The translations under genes were made by a program, and so were the position numbers. Under the pieces are notes generated by a model. That model was given only the letters and a program-made list of their open reading frames with translations. It had not been told where the DNA came from and ran no database searches. A stretch of 64,000 nt of DNA from Larimichthys crocea (lineage: Eukaryota; Chordata; Actinopteri; Sciaenidae): positions 4,206,642 to 4,270,641 of the forward strand of contig NC_040013.1 of the NCBI RefSeq assembly GCF_000972845.2, given 5' to 3'. Shown one piece after another: positions 24,276 to 39,145 of the stretch. Positions within the stretch are counted from its first letter, which is position 1. Every line of letters starts with the position of its first letter.

Positions 24276-27200
24276 GGGAGACTTCTAACAGCAGATGCTG
24301 CCACACAGTTTCTGCAGCTGTGTCCGCCCTTCAGCCATAAACCAACATTTACTGAATCCAGACAAACAATAGTGAGTGGTTTCTGACACCCTGCTCAATT
24401 ACAGAGGTATATCTATCACAGCCTCCAGATAAACCTCACAGGGAAAGGCTCAGTCCAAGTGCTACACCACGACTACTATCTCTTAGCAGCAGATGTGTAT
24501 ATGGCTATTACAGGGTAGTTATCCTCAAACAACACCGTCCAAAAACCCCCTCGTCCACTCATGACCCAAGCCACTCTCGTGACCCAGCACAGTAAAGGAC
24601 ACGGCCATTACCGTGAATCATCCTAAACACTTGGCTTTCAACTGGGCTGAGAACTGGTGGAGCCTTTGAACATCACGCGGCATGCTGAAAGAGAGCCTCA
24701 GAGCGGGCCCTGGGGGACGCCGAGCCTTGGCCCTCGCTCGCTCATGTTTTTCAATACACAACCATTGGTGCAAATGAAAAGAAAATAAATTTGAAGGAAG
24801 AAAAAAAAAGATTGCTGAGAGGAAAAGAACGGGGCAGAAGATTTCAATTCCCCAGAGGACCTACGAACCATCTGAGGTAATTTCTCCGCAAATATAAAAG
24901 TTATTAACACAAAATGAATAAATGTCTTTTCCTGCCTCGCTCTCTTAAGGTCTCCCTCCTCCCATGCAGCATGTCTTTCCTTTTGGGAGTGAATCCCTTT
25001 CAGAAGTGCTCGTTTTGATGGTGCTGACTCTTCTTGGTCTCTGAGGAGCAATTACAGCTGCCCTGTCAAATACCACAACGCTCCAAAGGACCAGTTCACC
25101 GCCTGAGGGGCCCTCTCATACCCCTTGAAACCCCAATTTCAACCCCTGTGAAAAATGGTGCACACCAACCCTTGAACCCTATTGAACAAAGCACAAGACA
25201 AGACCGGAACAATAATGAAAATAGCATCCTAGTCAACAATGGGATCCACCTCTATACCTCAACCTATCAACCCCAAAACCCCCTACAGGCACAACTTTCA
25301 AAGACAACCTCCATCCATTTTTTTCAACTCCCTGGTGAACGAATCCTTATTAGCAGAGGAAATCCAATTCGCTTTCCAAGACAGACCTTGAGGTTCCCAG
25401 TAGACCACCCACATCTGAGAAAGAGGTTGCCATCAGTGATGACTCTATTCAATCAGCTGCATGACCAGGAGGTGAGAGAGCGCGACAGCCTGGACGGGGG
25501 GTTGGAGGGCGCGGGGGGGCACCTAAACGCTCGTCATCATCACCTCCACATGTGTTTTCTGTAGGTGCGATCATCTGGCTGCTCCTCAACCTTAATTAAT
25601 CACCTCCTGGGGTCAGAGTTGCACAACAGCAAAGGGTCCACACTGAGCCCACCTAACGCCACGCGCTCCCAGAAGGAGGTGAGAGGTGACAAATGCAAAG
25701 CGGCACAACGTCTATGCTAATGACAGTCGGCTAAGCAGGTGGCAGGCATCGAGACCTGAACCCTCGGCCAATTAGAATCACCCACAGACGGGCGTTACGA
25801 TGAAATACCCGTTTGCATGAATACCACATCACCATTTCCTGTCTGGTGCACGTCGTTAGGTGTGATTGGCATGTGTGCCATCACCTGCCTAGCCCTGGAG
25901 TTTGTATGACAGGTTCCCGGATAGCACATTGCTATTCTAGCATCCTTCCAGAGGTGATACCAGTTTTTCTTTTTTTTTGCATCGCTGCAGTGATGGAGCT
26001 AATTATCAGGGCTGAATAAAGACCAGGCTGGAAAATGTAAATGTCAGTGGTACGAGAGAAAGGCTCTGAGCTCTCATCAGAATTTCTTTGAATCTTGCTT
26101 CAGTGATCAAAGGCATGCAGAAAGAGGAGCACGGAGCCGGTTCCCGGTAAATGGAGGTTAGATTATTTCATACACTAGGAGAGCTAAAACATTTATACCA
26201 CAGTCATCTACAATAACGACTTTTTGTCCTGTTTCAGCAGCTTGCAAGAATCGATCACCCCTAATTTGGACCCTTTATACCCATGTGTCATGCTTCAAAA
26301 CGGTAATAATAGAGCCAAACAGCGATTTACAGATAACTAAATTAGCACGTCATGTACTATGAGCACAATAGAAGAGGGATGTCTGTGTTATTACCCTCTT
26401 ATTCTCTTAGTTAATAAATGATCCCGTTATAGCAAGCCAAACATGGTGACCTAATGCTTTTTAACTGCAGACCTTGCAGTTCACTCACCAGGTCGCTGCA
26501 CTTTAATGTTTCTGGCACCGGCAAAGCGTCTTTACACTGCAACATGTAGGTAACAATGTGGTAGACCCTCTTCCCACCATGATGGAGAACCCATGTGTCC
26601 GTTCTCTGTTTCTGTTTTTCAGGCATTATCTAAGAGAATACACAGGCCTGAGAGTAGATTTATAAAGTGTGCATGTGGGGGGTGAGTAAATGTAGCCCCT
26701 GTGCTGTGTGTTTCAATCAGATTGAGCGGGTGCAAGCGCAGCACATTATTCTCCCCCTGCTCTGCATAGCGCTGTGCTAGGCTATGTCCTCCTGCTGTAT
26801 TAGTGTGATGTATGACCCAAACGCTGTGCTGCGCCACACCACACCGCACACACTCCTACCACGGCGCTCCAAACACCCTCTGCGGCTTTTTCATTCCACC
26901 TGTCAAACTGTTATTCATCTCTCCCCTCTCTCCCTCTCAGTCCTTCCCTCGCTCACACATGCTTTATCTTTTCACCCACCCCTACATCTCTCTGCCTTAT
27001 TGTATCCATCATTTCACTTTGTCTTCACGAGCGTTCCCACCGCTTTGTTTTCCTCAAAAAAAAAAAGAGCACAGTATTGCATATAGCGAATGTTGCACAT
27101 GCATCAGTACGTTCTGGCTGCATCAGCGGCAGCAGCCGGGGATGCAAAGATGCAGAGCGTGAATTACTTTTTTAGAAGGGAAGTGAGTGGCAGAGATGTG

Positions 27201-28820
27201 CAATTCAAACAGGATCAAAGCGCCATAGGTGTTTGTCACATTTGTCCACCGCGCCGGGGCTGCTCTGACAGCCAGAGACGACTCTTTCCATCAGTGGCAC
27301 CGGAGTGTTTGACAAGCAGTCAAAGAAATAACAGAGAAAGCGCCTCTTAAGTTCCACAAAGTAACAGCAAATCTGAATAACGCAACTTGTCAGTTCAATG
27401 CCGCTGTGCTTCAGAGAACTGAGGCTTGCTAAGAGGGAGGAGGGAATGAGGTGCAAAGGTTGGAAATGTAATCTGAGAAAGACAATTACCGTCACTTATG
27501 GTGTCTTTTGTGAAGCGGGCCTGTTTTTATCAGTGACGCTAATTTATCTCAATGGTATTTACAGAGGGACCAAGAGGATGGTGCTGCGGGAGGGAGAAGC
27601 AGCAGAGAAAAGCCTGTCAAACCAATTCCCACCAACCCCCGCTTCCTTCATTATCTGTGGCTGTTGGCTACAGAAATACTTAATTAGGTGGCTGGTTTTG
27701 TGCTATTGCTTTGTCTGCCTGCTTTGTTCTTTATATGTATATATGCTTTATCATTAAAAACACAAAAAGATGAGAGGTGATGGCTCCTATTGTGACTGAA
27801 AAAATAGGTTACTGATCTGCTTTCTATTTAGAAGAAAGAAACAGTCCATGTTTCATATCAGAAATTCCTTCATAACACAATATGTGTGTAATCTCATTAA
27901 TTGAATGGTAGTGTCACTGGTTCAAAGACACTTTCCATATTAAAAAAGACTGAATACCAAAAAGTATTTCCCTCAGAACTCCACTGAACCTGCAGCAGTC
28001 ACGTCTCCCACTGAGCAGCTTTGATCATGTGTGTTCGAGTGGAGGCAAGTGCTTCAGGCACCCGAGGAGCACGGGCCGAGACCTCTCCGGACGCAAAACT
28101 CGGACGCCTCAGCCAAACCTAGAGCTACAAGACCAGCGCGGCCTTGCTCGGGACACTCAGGCACACTCCCACGTTCTTAATCGCACTGTGGAACTGATTC
28201 AATTCATTTGGCCTGGGAGCAGAAACGGAGCCACTTATGTCCTTATTAACAGAGTGCGGAGGTGGAGCCGCACCTGAATGCTCTGGAAACGGGCAGAGCG
28301 CTCAGCTGATTCCACCGCGGGAGGGACGATGTGGAGGAGGACGAGAGGGAGGGAGTGCTATTTAAAGACGTGGGGGCTGAATTTGATTAATCCATAAACT
28401 GATTTACTACATCTGATAATGTGCTGGTAACATATCCACGCATGGGACTGCTATGATTATATCAGTTATGGTTCATGGCCATCTTAGATGAGGTTAAGCT
28501 TGGGGCTCAGAAGAGGGAAGGGGCATAATTGAGTTAGCATTAAGGCAACGGCGTGCTATGATTTCTACTAAGGTATATAAAGTGTGACATGTAGCTGGAG
28601 GACACTTGGCATTGGGTAGTTAGCACGTCATCTGATGAGTTGGAAGTGCGGTTATCATTTAATTAGCAAAAACCTGACAGTGGAGTTTGCTCCTCCTCTC
28701 TCCTCTTTTAATGTTTTACATAGTTGAGAGATTTTAGAAAGCCACATATTAGAACGAAGCCAAGCTCCATGTATCCTCTTTTTTTTTGGCTATAAAAAAA
28801 TCTTAATCCTTTTAATCCTC

Positions 28821-28976
28821 TGTGGCTCTTCCCGAGGTTTCTCACATTTTTTTCCCCCTGTTCTTTTTTCTGGAAGGGGAGGTTTTTCCTTACCCAATCC
28901 GAGGGTGTAAGGCCAGAGGTTGTCCTTAGAGAATGTAAATCCCCTGTGGAAAACTGTGATTTGTGATTCTGGCCTT
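28821..28976 (+). mobile_element. Second retroelement-like 3' tail fragment, decayed
   Basis: The order TGTGGCTCTTCCCGAGGTTT, TTTTCCCCCTG, GGGGAGGTTTTTCCTTACCC, GAGGGTGTAAGGCCAGAGGT, GAATGTAAATCCCCTGTGGA, TGTGATTTGTGATTCTGGCC follows a common fish retroelement tail as I recall it. It shares the GTTTTTCCTT core with the element at 39146. The terminal TATAAATAAAATTGAATTG part is lost. Confidence 0.6.
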
Positions 28977-29228
28977 ATTACTTAAAATTGACTTAATATG
29001 AGTTACAAGAAGCAGCCCCGCATTCCTGTATGCATGTACAATCACAGAAAATCCAATCTGCTATCAAACTGCCTGTGTTACGACACGACACAGCAACACA
29101 AACCGCTTCCTCCTCCGCGGAGATGAACACATGGACTGCATATATTGAGTGACAGCTATAAATAAGACACGAGCATAAAAAGTGAGCAGACGGATGGAAG
29201 CGCAAAGTGCCAGCTGATCGCTCCGACT

Positions 29229-29230
<2 letters not shown>

Positions 29231-29289
<59 letters not shown>
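29231..29289 (+). repeat. (AC)n microsatellite, about 29 units
   Basis: Uninterrupted AC dinucleotides over 59 bases. The open frames crossing it on the minus strand are repeat artefacts. Confidence 0.98.
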
Positions 29290-29290
<1 letters not shown>

Positions 29291-32200
29291 CACTAGACCT
29301 CAAGAGGAGGAGGAGCAGGAAGCCACTCCTCGGCTTGGTGGCCAAAGACGGATCGCCAGGATGGTATTTCCGGAATGTTTAACCAAAACCTTGGGAAGCT
29401 CGAGGGATGCTGAAATTATACACCCCCGCTCGCTCACAGGCTGTGCAAGTCTGCGAGCTGTTACTCACAGCTCAGAAGAATGCAATTTATGTGTCTGTTT
29501 ACTAACACAAGCACTTTGTTCTAAACCCCAGGAGGGTCACGTTCTTCTACCAAGTCAGTTCCAATTCCCCATCAAGGTAAATACTGTGTGAAAGTGTTCC
29601 CACACACTGGCACAGTATGACAGGAGTTTTTTTTTCCCAGGACTGATCAAAAGAGAGAAAGTTTGAGAGCAGAGTCTCCCCGTGTCGCTCTCACTCGCAT
29701 GATCTCGTCGGGAATTGGTGGTTCATGGCGCAGCCTCGAGCTGACGTCAGAGAAGATCGACACATGGAGCGACGGGGACTCGTAAAAAAACAACACAGGC
29801 ATTACGTCAACAGCTACAGAACAGACGCACTCTCAGAGTCTCAGAGGCACACATGTTTACCTGACTGCTGCTGCGGTACTGCAGAACCAGGGGGATTCTG
29901 TTCTGGGCTCTATTGCATGGGAAGTCCAAAAGTTTTCCTGTTCACTTTTCTTTGTGTAAAGGAGCCGAGGAGCATGAACTTACATTTTCCTATACAGTAA
30001 GGCTCCAGCAACTAATAATTACAAGTTGTGAGATAAGAAGCGAGAACAAAGAGGAACAAAAATACATCTCTGAGTGTGAAAGGCGGCTACGCCACCAGCG
30101 CCATCACTACCACCACCCACCACCCCCATCGGGCCCCCCTCTCAGACACATGTGTCATTAGCCATCCTTTCTCTCAGGCTTGATTGATGTCCCCTCTCTT
30201 AACACAGCCATGCGTCACTAATCATTTCATACGAGACTACGCGAATTCTTGACTAACCATTAAGAAACCATTTATTGCCAAAGGACGGCATTAACTGGCT
30301 GACATTGATTGGTGCTTTCACTTGAAGTTGGCCCTCATCAATGGCCCAAGGAGCAGCGAGGGTGTTAACATTCGCTCTGTTTACTTAGCAGGGGGAGTCT
30401 AGAAATATCTCAATCTGTTTCTCTCTGCTGCAGTTTTTTTACTGCAGTGGAAGCTTTTCAGGTGCTTGACTCATATTAGCAAGCCGCTGCTGATGAATGC
30501 ATTTTTTTTTTGTTATCCATAATATTTAATGTTCGGTCAACTGGCAGGCATAATGTGGACTCGCTCGCTAAGACAGTGCCCCTCGCCTTTCCAGTGGAGT
30601 TGTTGCTGAATGTGTGCGAGAATGATAAGCTCAGACTAGGGGAATCCTGGGGAGGCTATGAGGCATTTTGTGAGTAATCTGACCCACAGGGCAGGCTTAG
30701 GCCGAGCCGTGTAGTAAAGGACAATGAGCCAGAGCAGTGGAGAAACTCATACACAGCGGCTTCCCAACCCACCCCACCACCACCCCAAATGACTTTAGAC
30801 ACGCTCCCGTCCGCAGAAACAGATTATGGCTGTTTATCCTCTTTTCATTCTGAATTTTTTACATGTGTGAATTGGAGTCTTTGGCCTGATAATGGCAGTT
30901 CTCCACACCTCCCTCTCAGCTATCGGCGGTCCAGGCGCTCCAATGTGTACTTTTTTTAAAAAAATCAATTGCTACAGCTGTGAGATGAGAGTGTAATACT
31001 GAATACATTTTGTGCCCCCCCCTCCTTCCTCTAATCTTCTCCCTCAACATGTCAGACAAATTGTGCTGCCTCTGCCAAATCTAATATAACTACCCCCTCC
31101 CTCCTACCCCACAATACACACACCCACATAGGGGAGGGCAGACGTGAAGTGGTGAGAAATGGAGATTGACAACATGGTGAGTGGTAATCACAGCCAGGAG
31201 AGGATCAAATATGTATGAAAATACCACGTTATAGGAAAAAAATAGTGTTCCTCCCACGCCGGAGGGTAGACCACGCATGTAATCTGCATGCTGTCTGTCC
31301 CGAGGCCCCTGTGTTCCTGCTCTTCAATCTCATTCACCCAGACCTGAATGATTTGTGTTTTTGTATTGAAAGATAACAACTCCCCACAAAGCATTCAGGA
31401 TTTAACCCGTACGAAGCCCCTGCTTCCCCCCCCGCGTCATGGTTAAGTCCTCCTCTACCACGACCCCATCACATTTCCAATCCAGTTGCTTATCGCCTCC
31501 CTCCGCTTCAAACGCCCGCACTTCCCCTTTTTCAGCAAAACTGCAATTCCGCCACTCCGGGTAATTTTATGCAGCGATTTATCACGCCACATCTCATGAC
31601 CACCTGTCATGTGCAGATAGACTTCTTGGTACTATTTAGCCAGTGCAATTACCAGACAGGAGGTGTCTGGTTCAGTCAGCAACTTACAGTCTGACACATG
31701 GCAAACTTTCACCTCGCGACTGTGGAAGCTGCTATTATAAGCAGGTCTTGCCTGAGCTTAGACCACTGGTGCAAGAAGCTCTGCGTCTGACGTGGAAGCT
31801 CGAGTGTCTCAGACAGAGGATCAGGGAGAAAAAGGGAGCGACGCTGAGGAAAATGAGCCATCATCAAAGCATGTGTGAAGGCTGCCCGTTGCTGCTGCAG
31901 ACGGCCCTGGAACGGCAGAGTGTCGCCATCTTCCTAATGACGGCCAATTTAATTGAAAATCCACTTCTTTGTGCGAGAGCAAACAATCCAGTGCAGAGGA
32001 GCCGGGGCACTGTTCTTTTTGGCTCACTAGTTTGCAGTGAAATAGCAGAACGAGGGAGAGAAGAGAGTAATAGAGCAGGAGGAATAAAAAGTAAGCTAAG
32101 GAGAGTAATAAAAGAGGGCACAGATATGGATAGAGGAAGGGGGATTACAGATTGGACTGAGATAAAGAGGCAAAAACGCTACGAGGGTGGGAGGAAGAAG

Positions 32201-35200
32201 GGCGAGAGATAGTGGGAAGGAGTGAGGAAAAGGGGGGAGGGTAGCAGAGTAAAATCCAAGCTCAGCAGTCTTCCTCAGGCTCAATTTCCAGGACATGATT
32301 AGTTTGGAGTGATGACATGTAATGGCTGCAATAAAAAAAAGGCTGCTTCTCCTACTCTCAAAGAATCATTCTCCCCAAAATAGAAGCTTGCACTAAAAGC
32401 TTAAAAACTCTGGGGACTAGTAGCCTTCATCTCTCCTTTTGTTCCACAACTGCCATGCTTGTAAACCACTACTGAAACAACCCACTAAGTATCTGTCAGT
32501 ATCCCTGTGTCTTTCACTGTAAAGCACCCATGGGTAGCTCCAGCCAAGTTGCGATCACTTCTTAATTCTCAACTTAAGAGCTGAAGAAAAAAACAAGTCC
32601 TCACTGTCTGCTTTTGGCAGGAAATGATGGCCACTTATTTTCACCCGGCGCAGTCATGTGGCTGCCGGTGGCACCAGCTTGGCGACGTCCTCATGTCTCC
32701 CAGTCGCTCCTCTCGCTGCTAGGAACTCTAGTTCACATCGATTTGTGCGGATCCTGATGAGCAATAATCACAGCAGTCTGGCCCACCTGACCTCTCTAAG
32801 ACTCATTTGTTAGCATTTAGACAACATTCAGAGATCTCGTTAGAGTAAAGGGCAGGTCTGAGAGCGCACTGCATTGCCTTCAACGGGGAGAGAGCGAGAT
32901 TTGCAAATAGGTCAAAAATGAACAGCAGGGAGGTTTTTTTAAGAAGGAAAATAAAATGGAAAAATTGTGTTGTCACAACTTTTGGCTGGATCTATAAAGG
33001 TTGAAAACGTTGCCATGAAAGCATACTTTTAAATGAAGGATGTAGGGAGGAATAGATGTCTGAGGAACACAGAGAGAAAAAAGTCCGATTTGGCTATTTC
33101 TGCAGGGGAACTTGATGGTTGTTTGACACGAACACAAGCCTCGCCTTGCAAAACACTTGGAACCAGCCCCCCGCGGAGGGCTTAGGACTGCGATAACCGA
33201 GAACGAAGAACAAAGGGAAGTGGAAAAAAAGCATGAATATATCAGGAGGAAAGCTAATTGACTCCAAAACACTTGCGAGGGGGAGTTTGGGTTTGTGAGC
33301 GCCCTTCGCACGCTCTCCCTCCTCCCCTCTTCTCCTGCTGTGTGCGCATTCCTCAACTTATAACCTCCTACTCTTCCTCGCCTTTTATGTTCCCACAATA
33401 TTCCCTTTTTTCACCTCTGCAGAGCTGCACCACACTTCAATGTCCAATTTTTGTTTTGCTGCCTGTTTCGACCTTTTACACAAACACAGCTCGACTCAAC
33501 CTACCTGTGCTACTGACCTTCTTAACCACAAGTGCAGACAGACTAGACGCCGGCCCCACCCGACCCCCCTGCTGCTCTAAAGTCCCAGACAGGGTGTCCT
33601 GGCCTGGCTCTACCCCAGTGAGCAACAACCTGGTCTCAGCCCTGCACACCAGATTGACTCCGTCTGTGTTAGCACCCTGGTGGCTAATGCAAATACAGCC
33701 CATCTGCTAATTCTAATCCATTCACCCTCCATTGATGCACAGGCACAGACACGCACGCGTGCATTTGTGTATGTGGGATGAGATCACATCCTATCTGATG
33801 GAGCACAATACTGTAAATGTGATTAATTGATACCATCACTGTTGTTGTAAAGCTTTTGTGCGTCCTATCACCTGATGATCAATGATGATAAAAAATAAAT
33901 CTCAAGCCGCTGTTGCAGAATCTCTAAACATATTCGAGTCCTGCAGGGTAGACACACATACGGCAAACATCCTCTGAGATAACAGCATCCACCGGAATCA
34001 AATTGCATCACAGAGCAGACCCACACATGCACACACACAAACACACACAGGTAACTAAATGTATGACACGCGTGCATGCACGCAGCCACCAGGGTAACTC
34101 GCGCACTTCTGTCGAGGATGTGCAAAAACAGCCCGAGGAAAAACATGAAAAGAGATTGAATTTAAGTGTAAACATGGAGAGGGAGGATCAGGAAAACTCA
34201 GCAGTTTGGGGGGGACGCTATAAGATTAGCTGCGCTTAAACAGAGCAGATACATGCACTAAATATGCTGCAGAGTAGTTAAGATAATCGCACACATCCTG
34301 GGGATTAGCCCCATGTACTTGTGTTAGGGGAACCCTCGCGAAGCCAGCACAGTAAACACATTAGCGGTTGGAAAACAGAGTGAGAGGATGCACTGTCACC
34401 ACAGAACAAACAAAACAAAAAAAAAACACAATAAAATCATCATCCCTGCTTTGGAAGGATGCCGCAAAATAAGAGAGAGAGTGAGCCCCGATGCTGCAGC
34501 GTGGCCGATGAATGTAGGCCAAATGTGTAACTGGATGTGTGCACATGTGCACTTATAATTTGCATCTTTTTGTGTTGGTGCTTAAGTGTATGCAAAATAG
34601 CTTACAGTGCACGAGCACAAGTGTGTGTGTGTGTGTGAGAGAGAGAGTGTGCAGAGTCCCTGACTTTGCACATCTCACGCATGCTGGATGGTTTCTTTCC
34701 CCATAATCTCATTTAAACCCCCTTCACACACCATAATTCAATTCTCTCTTCTAGACAATGACCATGTCATCTTAATCTGGCAGGTAGATTATACAGCATC
34801 CCACACAAGACTGCTAATGCTGAGGAAACGGCTCGGGCTATTGTAAGCTCCTTCAAGGTTGGATGGGCTGCTATAGATTGCTTTAGAGGATTGCTTCTGC
34901 CACTCATGTTTTCCACCGCTGCTTTCTTTCCTTTACTCTGAAGTCTTTTCCTTGTATTTCAACATTCGGAAGTCCTGCTCGTGTTTTGGGCGAGTTTGAT
35001 TGGTTAAACTTCAACGACCCCCAATGACACGCAGCTCTGAATATTTCACTCTGCTCATCTGTTTCCTCACATTCTGAATATTCATTAGCCCTCTTCAACC
35101 GAGTGCCACCACCAGTGCGTGGGCCTCTCATCACACGAAGGCGTCTTGTTCTCGCTGTACAACATTACACAATCCCACTGACCAAAAGGCAGACCTGTTG

Positions 35201-37316
35201 TAAACACCTGCAGGTGCTGAGGCGGGGAGTCGTGGTGAAGCTGCTGCAGATATCGAGCTGGCAGAGCTCACATCGAGCTTATGAGCTACAGCTCCCACGT
35301 GAGCTAAGTGGGTAATTGAGCCAAAACAAAACCAGCTAATAGTCTGTATTTCTACAAATCCTGCTTGATAGTGAATCAGATATAATTAGAAATTTTAATT
35401 ACTGTCAGTAATCAACTAGAACATTGAGATGAAATGGAGTGGCAGGTGTGAGCTCACTGGTTGTCTGGCTGTGAGGACCTGATGCCGCCCACATCAAGTC
35501 TCCCCAAGCGCGCTCAATCGGATTATAGCTAAACCATCCAGCCATAACAGGGCCTATAAGGCCTCCTTCATACCTTAACCACTTATCCTGCCTTGATCCA
35601 CCCAGCAAGGTTCCCTAAACGCTGGGCACAACATTCCTGTTTGCCTTCAGGGGTGTGCGTGTGCAGAGAGGAAATTTAGTAAGGAAAGTGAAAGAAAGCC
35701 AACTCACTAGTGAATCCGACATAAAATTAGCAAGATTAAAAGATAATCATCCTATGTGTAAATGAATCAGTCATTAGCATACTAACAAGCACCTCTTAAG
35801 AGCATCTGCTCCCGCTATCCACTCCTGCGTGCTGCTGACCTCAGTCTAAACGCTGCAGCCGGAGCGTCGGGATCACAGAGACACTAATGAACTGTGATGC
35901 GGGCCAGTAGTACGAGAGAGATGCATGACAGGATTACAATAGCCTACGTGATTTCACTACTCCAGGCTCTCCTCTGAATGATGGGTCAAATTCTCCTGAC
36001 GCAGTCCAGCTAATGAAAAGCAGAGACCCGACAACATTCCCAAGAAGAATGGTACAACAAACAAACAGATACCAGGGCAAACAAAGAACCACACAATGAA
36101 AATAGCATTATAGTCCGACCACAGACCTCTGGAATACTGTAAAGAATAGACAGTGGGTGCAGACAGTCATGAAATGTGCTTATTTTGTGTGGGACCACAA
36201 CAAGTCTCACTTTAAATCATTAGTTTAGCTCTCGCAGAGTTCTGAAGCCTTTTTTTCTATCAACACATCAAAGCCACATCTGCTCTATGGTCGAGAGTTT
36301 GGCTGCTTCGACTGTTACACTATAATATCGAGAGGCTCTCAATAGCCACATGAAGTGTCGAGCTATCATTTAAAAGGTGTGGCCAGAGAATACAAGTGCT
36401 GGCCAAGCACCATTGTCTGCTGGAGCACTGATCCGGGCATGTACGTACATCATGTGGCATTACAGAGCTCAGGCGGTGATCGCATCAATAGAATCTACTT
36501 TCATCCTTTGAGCGTTCGTCTCCCCAGAAGTGGATTTGAGTGTGGAGCAGAAGGTTCCTCCTGCCTCCAGGCTGTTCCTGTGGAGGTCTTCTCCTCCTCT
36601 GATCAATCCCCTGCGTCCCTTTGTGGGTCGTCCAACAGGCCAGCCAAACAGAGGCTAAGTCAGACATGCTTTTTGCTTACTTTCGTCTTCCTCTGTTGAC
36701 CAGAGGGAATGCTCTCCAGCTGGACTACGTTTGCCTCTCTCTTTATCTCTGCAGTTGCAGACTGCAGTTGTTTTGGGTGACACACACTGCTGGATTGTTT
36801 TCGCCATGTGCATGTGAATATGAATGGATATGGGAATATGGAAAAGCACTAGGGTGTTCAGTACATTGTAACGCTCAGAGGAATGCGCCGTGTCTCTTTG
36901 CAGAATATGTCTCCGTGTGCGTGTCTCCATTGTGAGGAGAGCAGAACAATGCAGCCAGTATGAGCCAGGACTGTAAAGTGCTATGTGGTGTGACCAGGTG
37001 TCTCCTGAGTTGGTCCCAGGGGTCCCATGTCAAGATACCCTTCTGATATCCTAACACCTCTCAGTTTCAAAAAGAAGGAGGACACGGTAAGCAGGGGGCA
37101 GATCTGGCAACTTGAGAGGCCCCTGAAGATCACGTCCCAGCACAGAAGCGTGCTAAAAGTCATCTGTCCAATTTCTCAGACACAGTGGAGACAAACTGTC
37201 TACGGAAGCACATATGCACATATTTCTGGACACGTCTTTATTTGCATTACCTTTTATGATCTGTTCAACAGATATATATCAGTACAAGGTTCTTACTGTT
37301 GTTGAATTTATGCATT

Positions 37317-37445
37317 TGCTCCATAAAATGCCAGAATATGGTGAAAGATGTTGTTGATCATTGTTTCCCAAAGCCAAAGGTGACGTTTTCAAATGTCTTA
37401 TTTCGTCCACAACCCGAAAAATAATCAGTTTACTCACAGAGGACT
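37317..37445. repeat. Dispersed teleost-type repeat, copy 2
   Basis: Diverged, shorter relative of 11790-11995, in the same orientation. The shared blocks are CCATAAAATGCCAGAATATGG, GATCATTGTTTCCCAAAGCC and CGTCCACAACCCGAAAA-type sequence. It lacks the AATCGATTAATC tail seen in copy 1, so it is probably truncated or decayed at that end. Confidence 0.65.
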
Positions 37446-39145
37446 AAGCAGCTCACGCACTATTTCTTGTTTTGTTGCCAATGCTAGAAAGCCAAATAGT
37501 GTGATTTGTTACTGTAATCTCCACAGAAGAAATTAAGTCACTTCTGATCTACCCGAAAACGGATCTGAATAAATTCCACATTCATTTATTACAAACACTG
37601 TCATCATCTAGTATAAAGCATCATCAGCAAATCAAATAATGCCAGTCTTTTCCACTCTGAGCGTGGACAAAGATGTCAGGTAAATGGATTATACCATTTG
37701 GCGCGTGAGGGGCTCTTTGATTTTAAGATACTAATCTGAGCCTGTCTCTGTACTTGTGCTTTGCTGGTTTTTCCAGATGGAAACTGAAACAACTTCAATC
37801 TCTTTCCTTTGACTTTGACTTTTTACTGTAGTCGGAAACACAATTTTTTTTTAATCTATACTCCATTTCACAGTGTTCTTAAACTGGCAGCATTTGCAGT
37901 CTCCAACAAGTTAAGCTAAGAAATACACGGCTCGTAGTTGTCTGCAGACATCTAAATTAGGTCTGTATGCCAACCCCAGTTGCCAGGTTTTATCCTCATC
38001 TAGTGTCCCCTATATTTAAAAGGACAAAGCAGGGATCTCATACAGAGGCAGGGGTGAGCCGTATAGAGTGGAAACAGGGCTGTGTTTGGAAGGACATGGC
38101 TAAATATAACCTCCCCTTTCACCTCCCATTCTGTGTCTGCCACCAGTTTCACTCAGCCGTGGTCCCAGTTGCACCCTAGTCATAACCAAACAGACAGCTG
38201 GCAGTCAGTTATGTTCCCACACTTCCCACACGAGCGGTGGGTCCCTCAGCACCTAGCAATGTCAAATGCACCATTCAGATAGCCCTAAATATTTAATCAG
38301 GACAAGTAGAAGGCAATCTTCTACATCCACTGGCATTAAAGATTTAATACCCGACTGACATGATATCTAGTCAGCCGAGACTTAGTGAAGAGGCCCGTGT
38401 GATGGAGAGCTGCAGACACTCGTTCCCTTCCAAGTCAAATTAGACAAACCCCACAACCAAGAAAAACACAGAGCACAACACTCTGCGAAGGGGGAGGTCA
38501 GATTCAAGGAGGTGACACACCCCCACACTAACAAACAAAACAAGAAACACACACACACACTCACAGGCAAAGGTTCTATACAAACATACATCATCTGTGA
38601 GAGGTGAAGCACGGAGGAGGCTTGTGAATCCCATCAGTCATGGCTTTAGACTAAGGTTAAAAGCGGGACAGGGCAGTCACTGTCAGCTCGCACGAACCCG
38701 ACCAAGGACAGAGAGGAAGGAGGCTGAGGGCGACACGCCGTACACCGTAAAGATATAACATCACACAGAGGGCAGAGTCTGTTATGACACTGCAGCATTA
38801 CAGTTGTCGACTGGACAACAGACGACATGGAGTCAAGTCTTCCCGGGAAAAAAAAAAAGGGAAACTCCACCAATTTCACACTTCGGTATCTGTTTACGAG
38901 TCGTGGACGGTACTCAGAGCATTGCGAAATCTGATTAAGCTGAAGTATTTGTTGATGCATCAGAAAGTTGCATTGTGGGTAATGTTGGCGCCAGGTTTTG
39001 ACAAGCAAAAAGAATGCGTGGAATAAAAAGAACAATATCTGTGTTATGCTTTTTCAAAAAACTGTCCAGTCCAATGCTAAATTGGTTGAGTACTCTTCCT
39101 AACGAGTGCTGATATAGTTTACTCTGTTTCTATTCTGAAACACAT

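Noticed and set aside
25034..25564. 176-codon plus-strand frame with many Pro, Asn and Gln
   Set aside because: No signature of a known family. The C-rich, A-rich composition (AACCCC, ACAACC repeats) keeps the frame open, and no splice or promoter context is seen.
31643..32212. 189-codon plus-strand frame
   Set aside because: The second half is the purine-rich GAG/AGA-type sequence that avoids stops. No domain, no promoter, and no conservation evidence.
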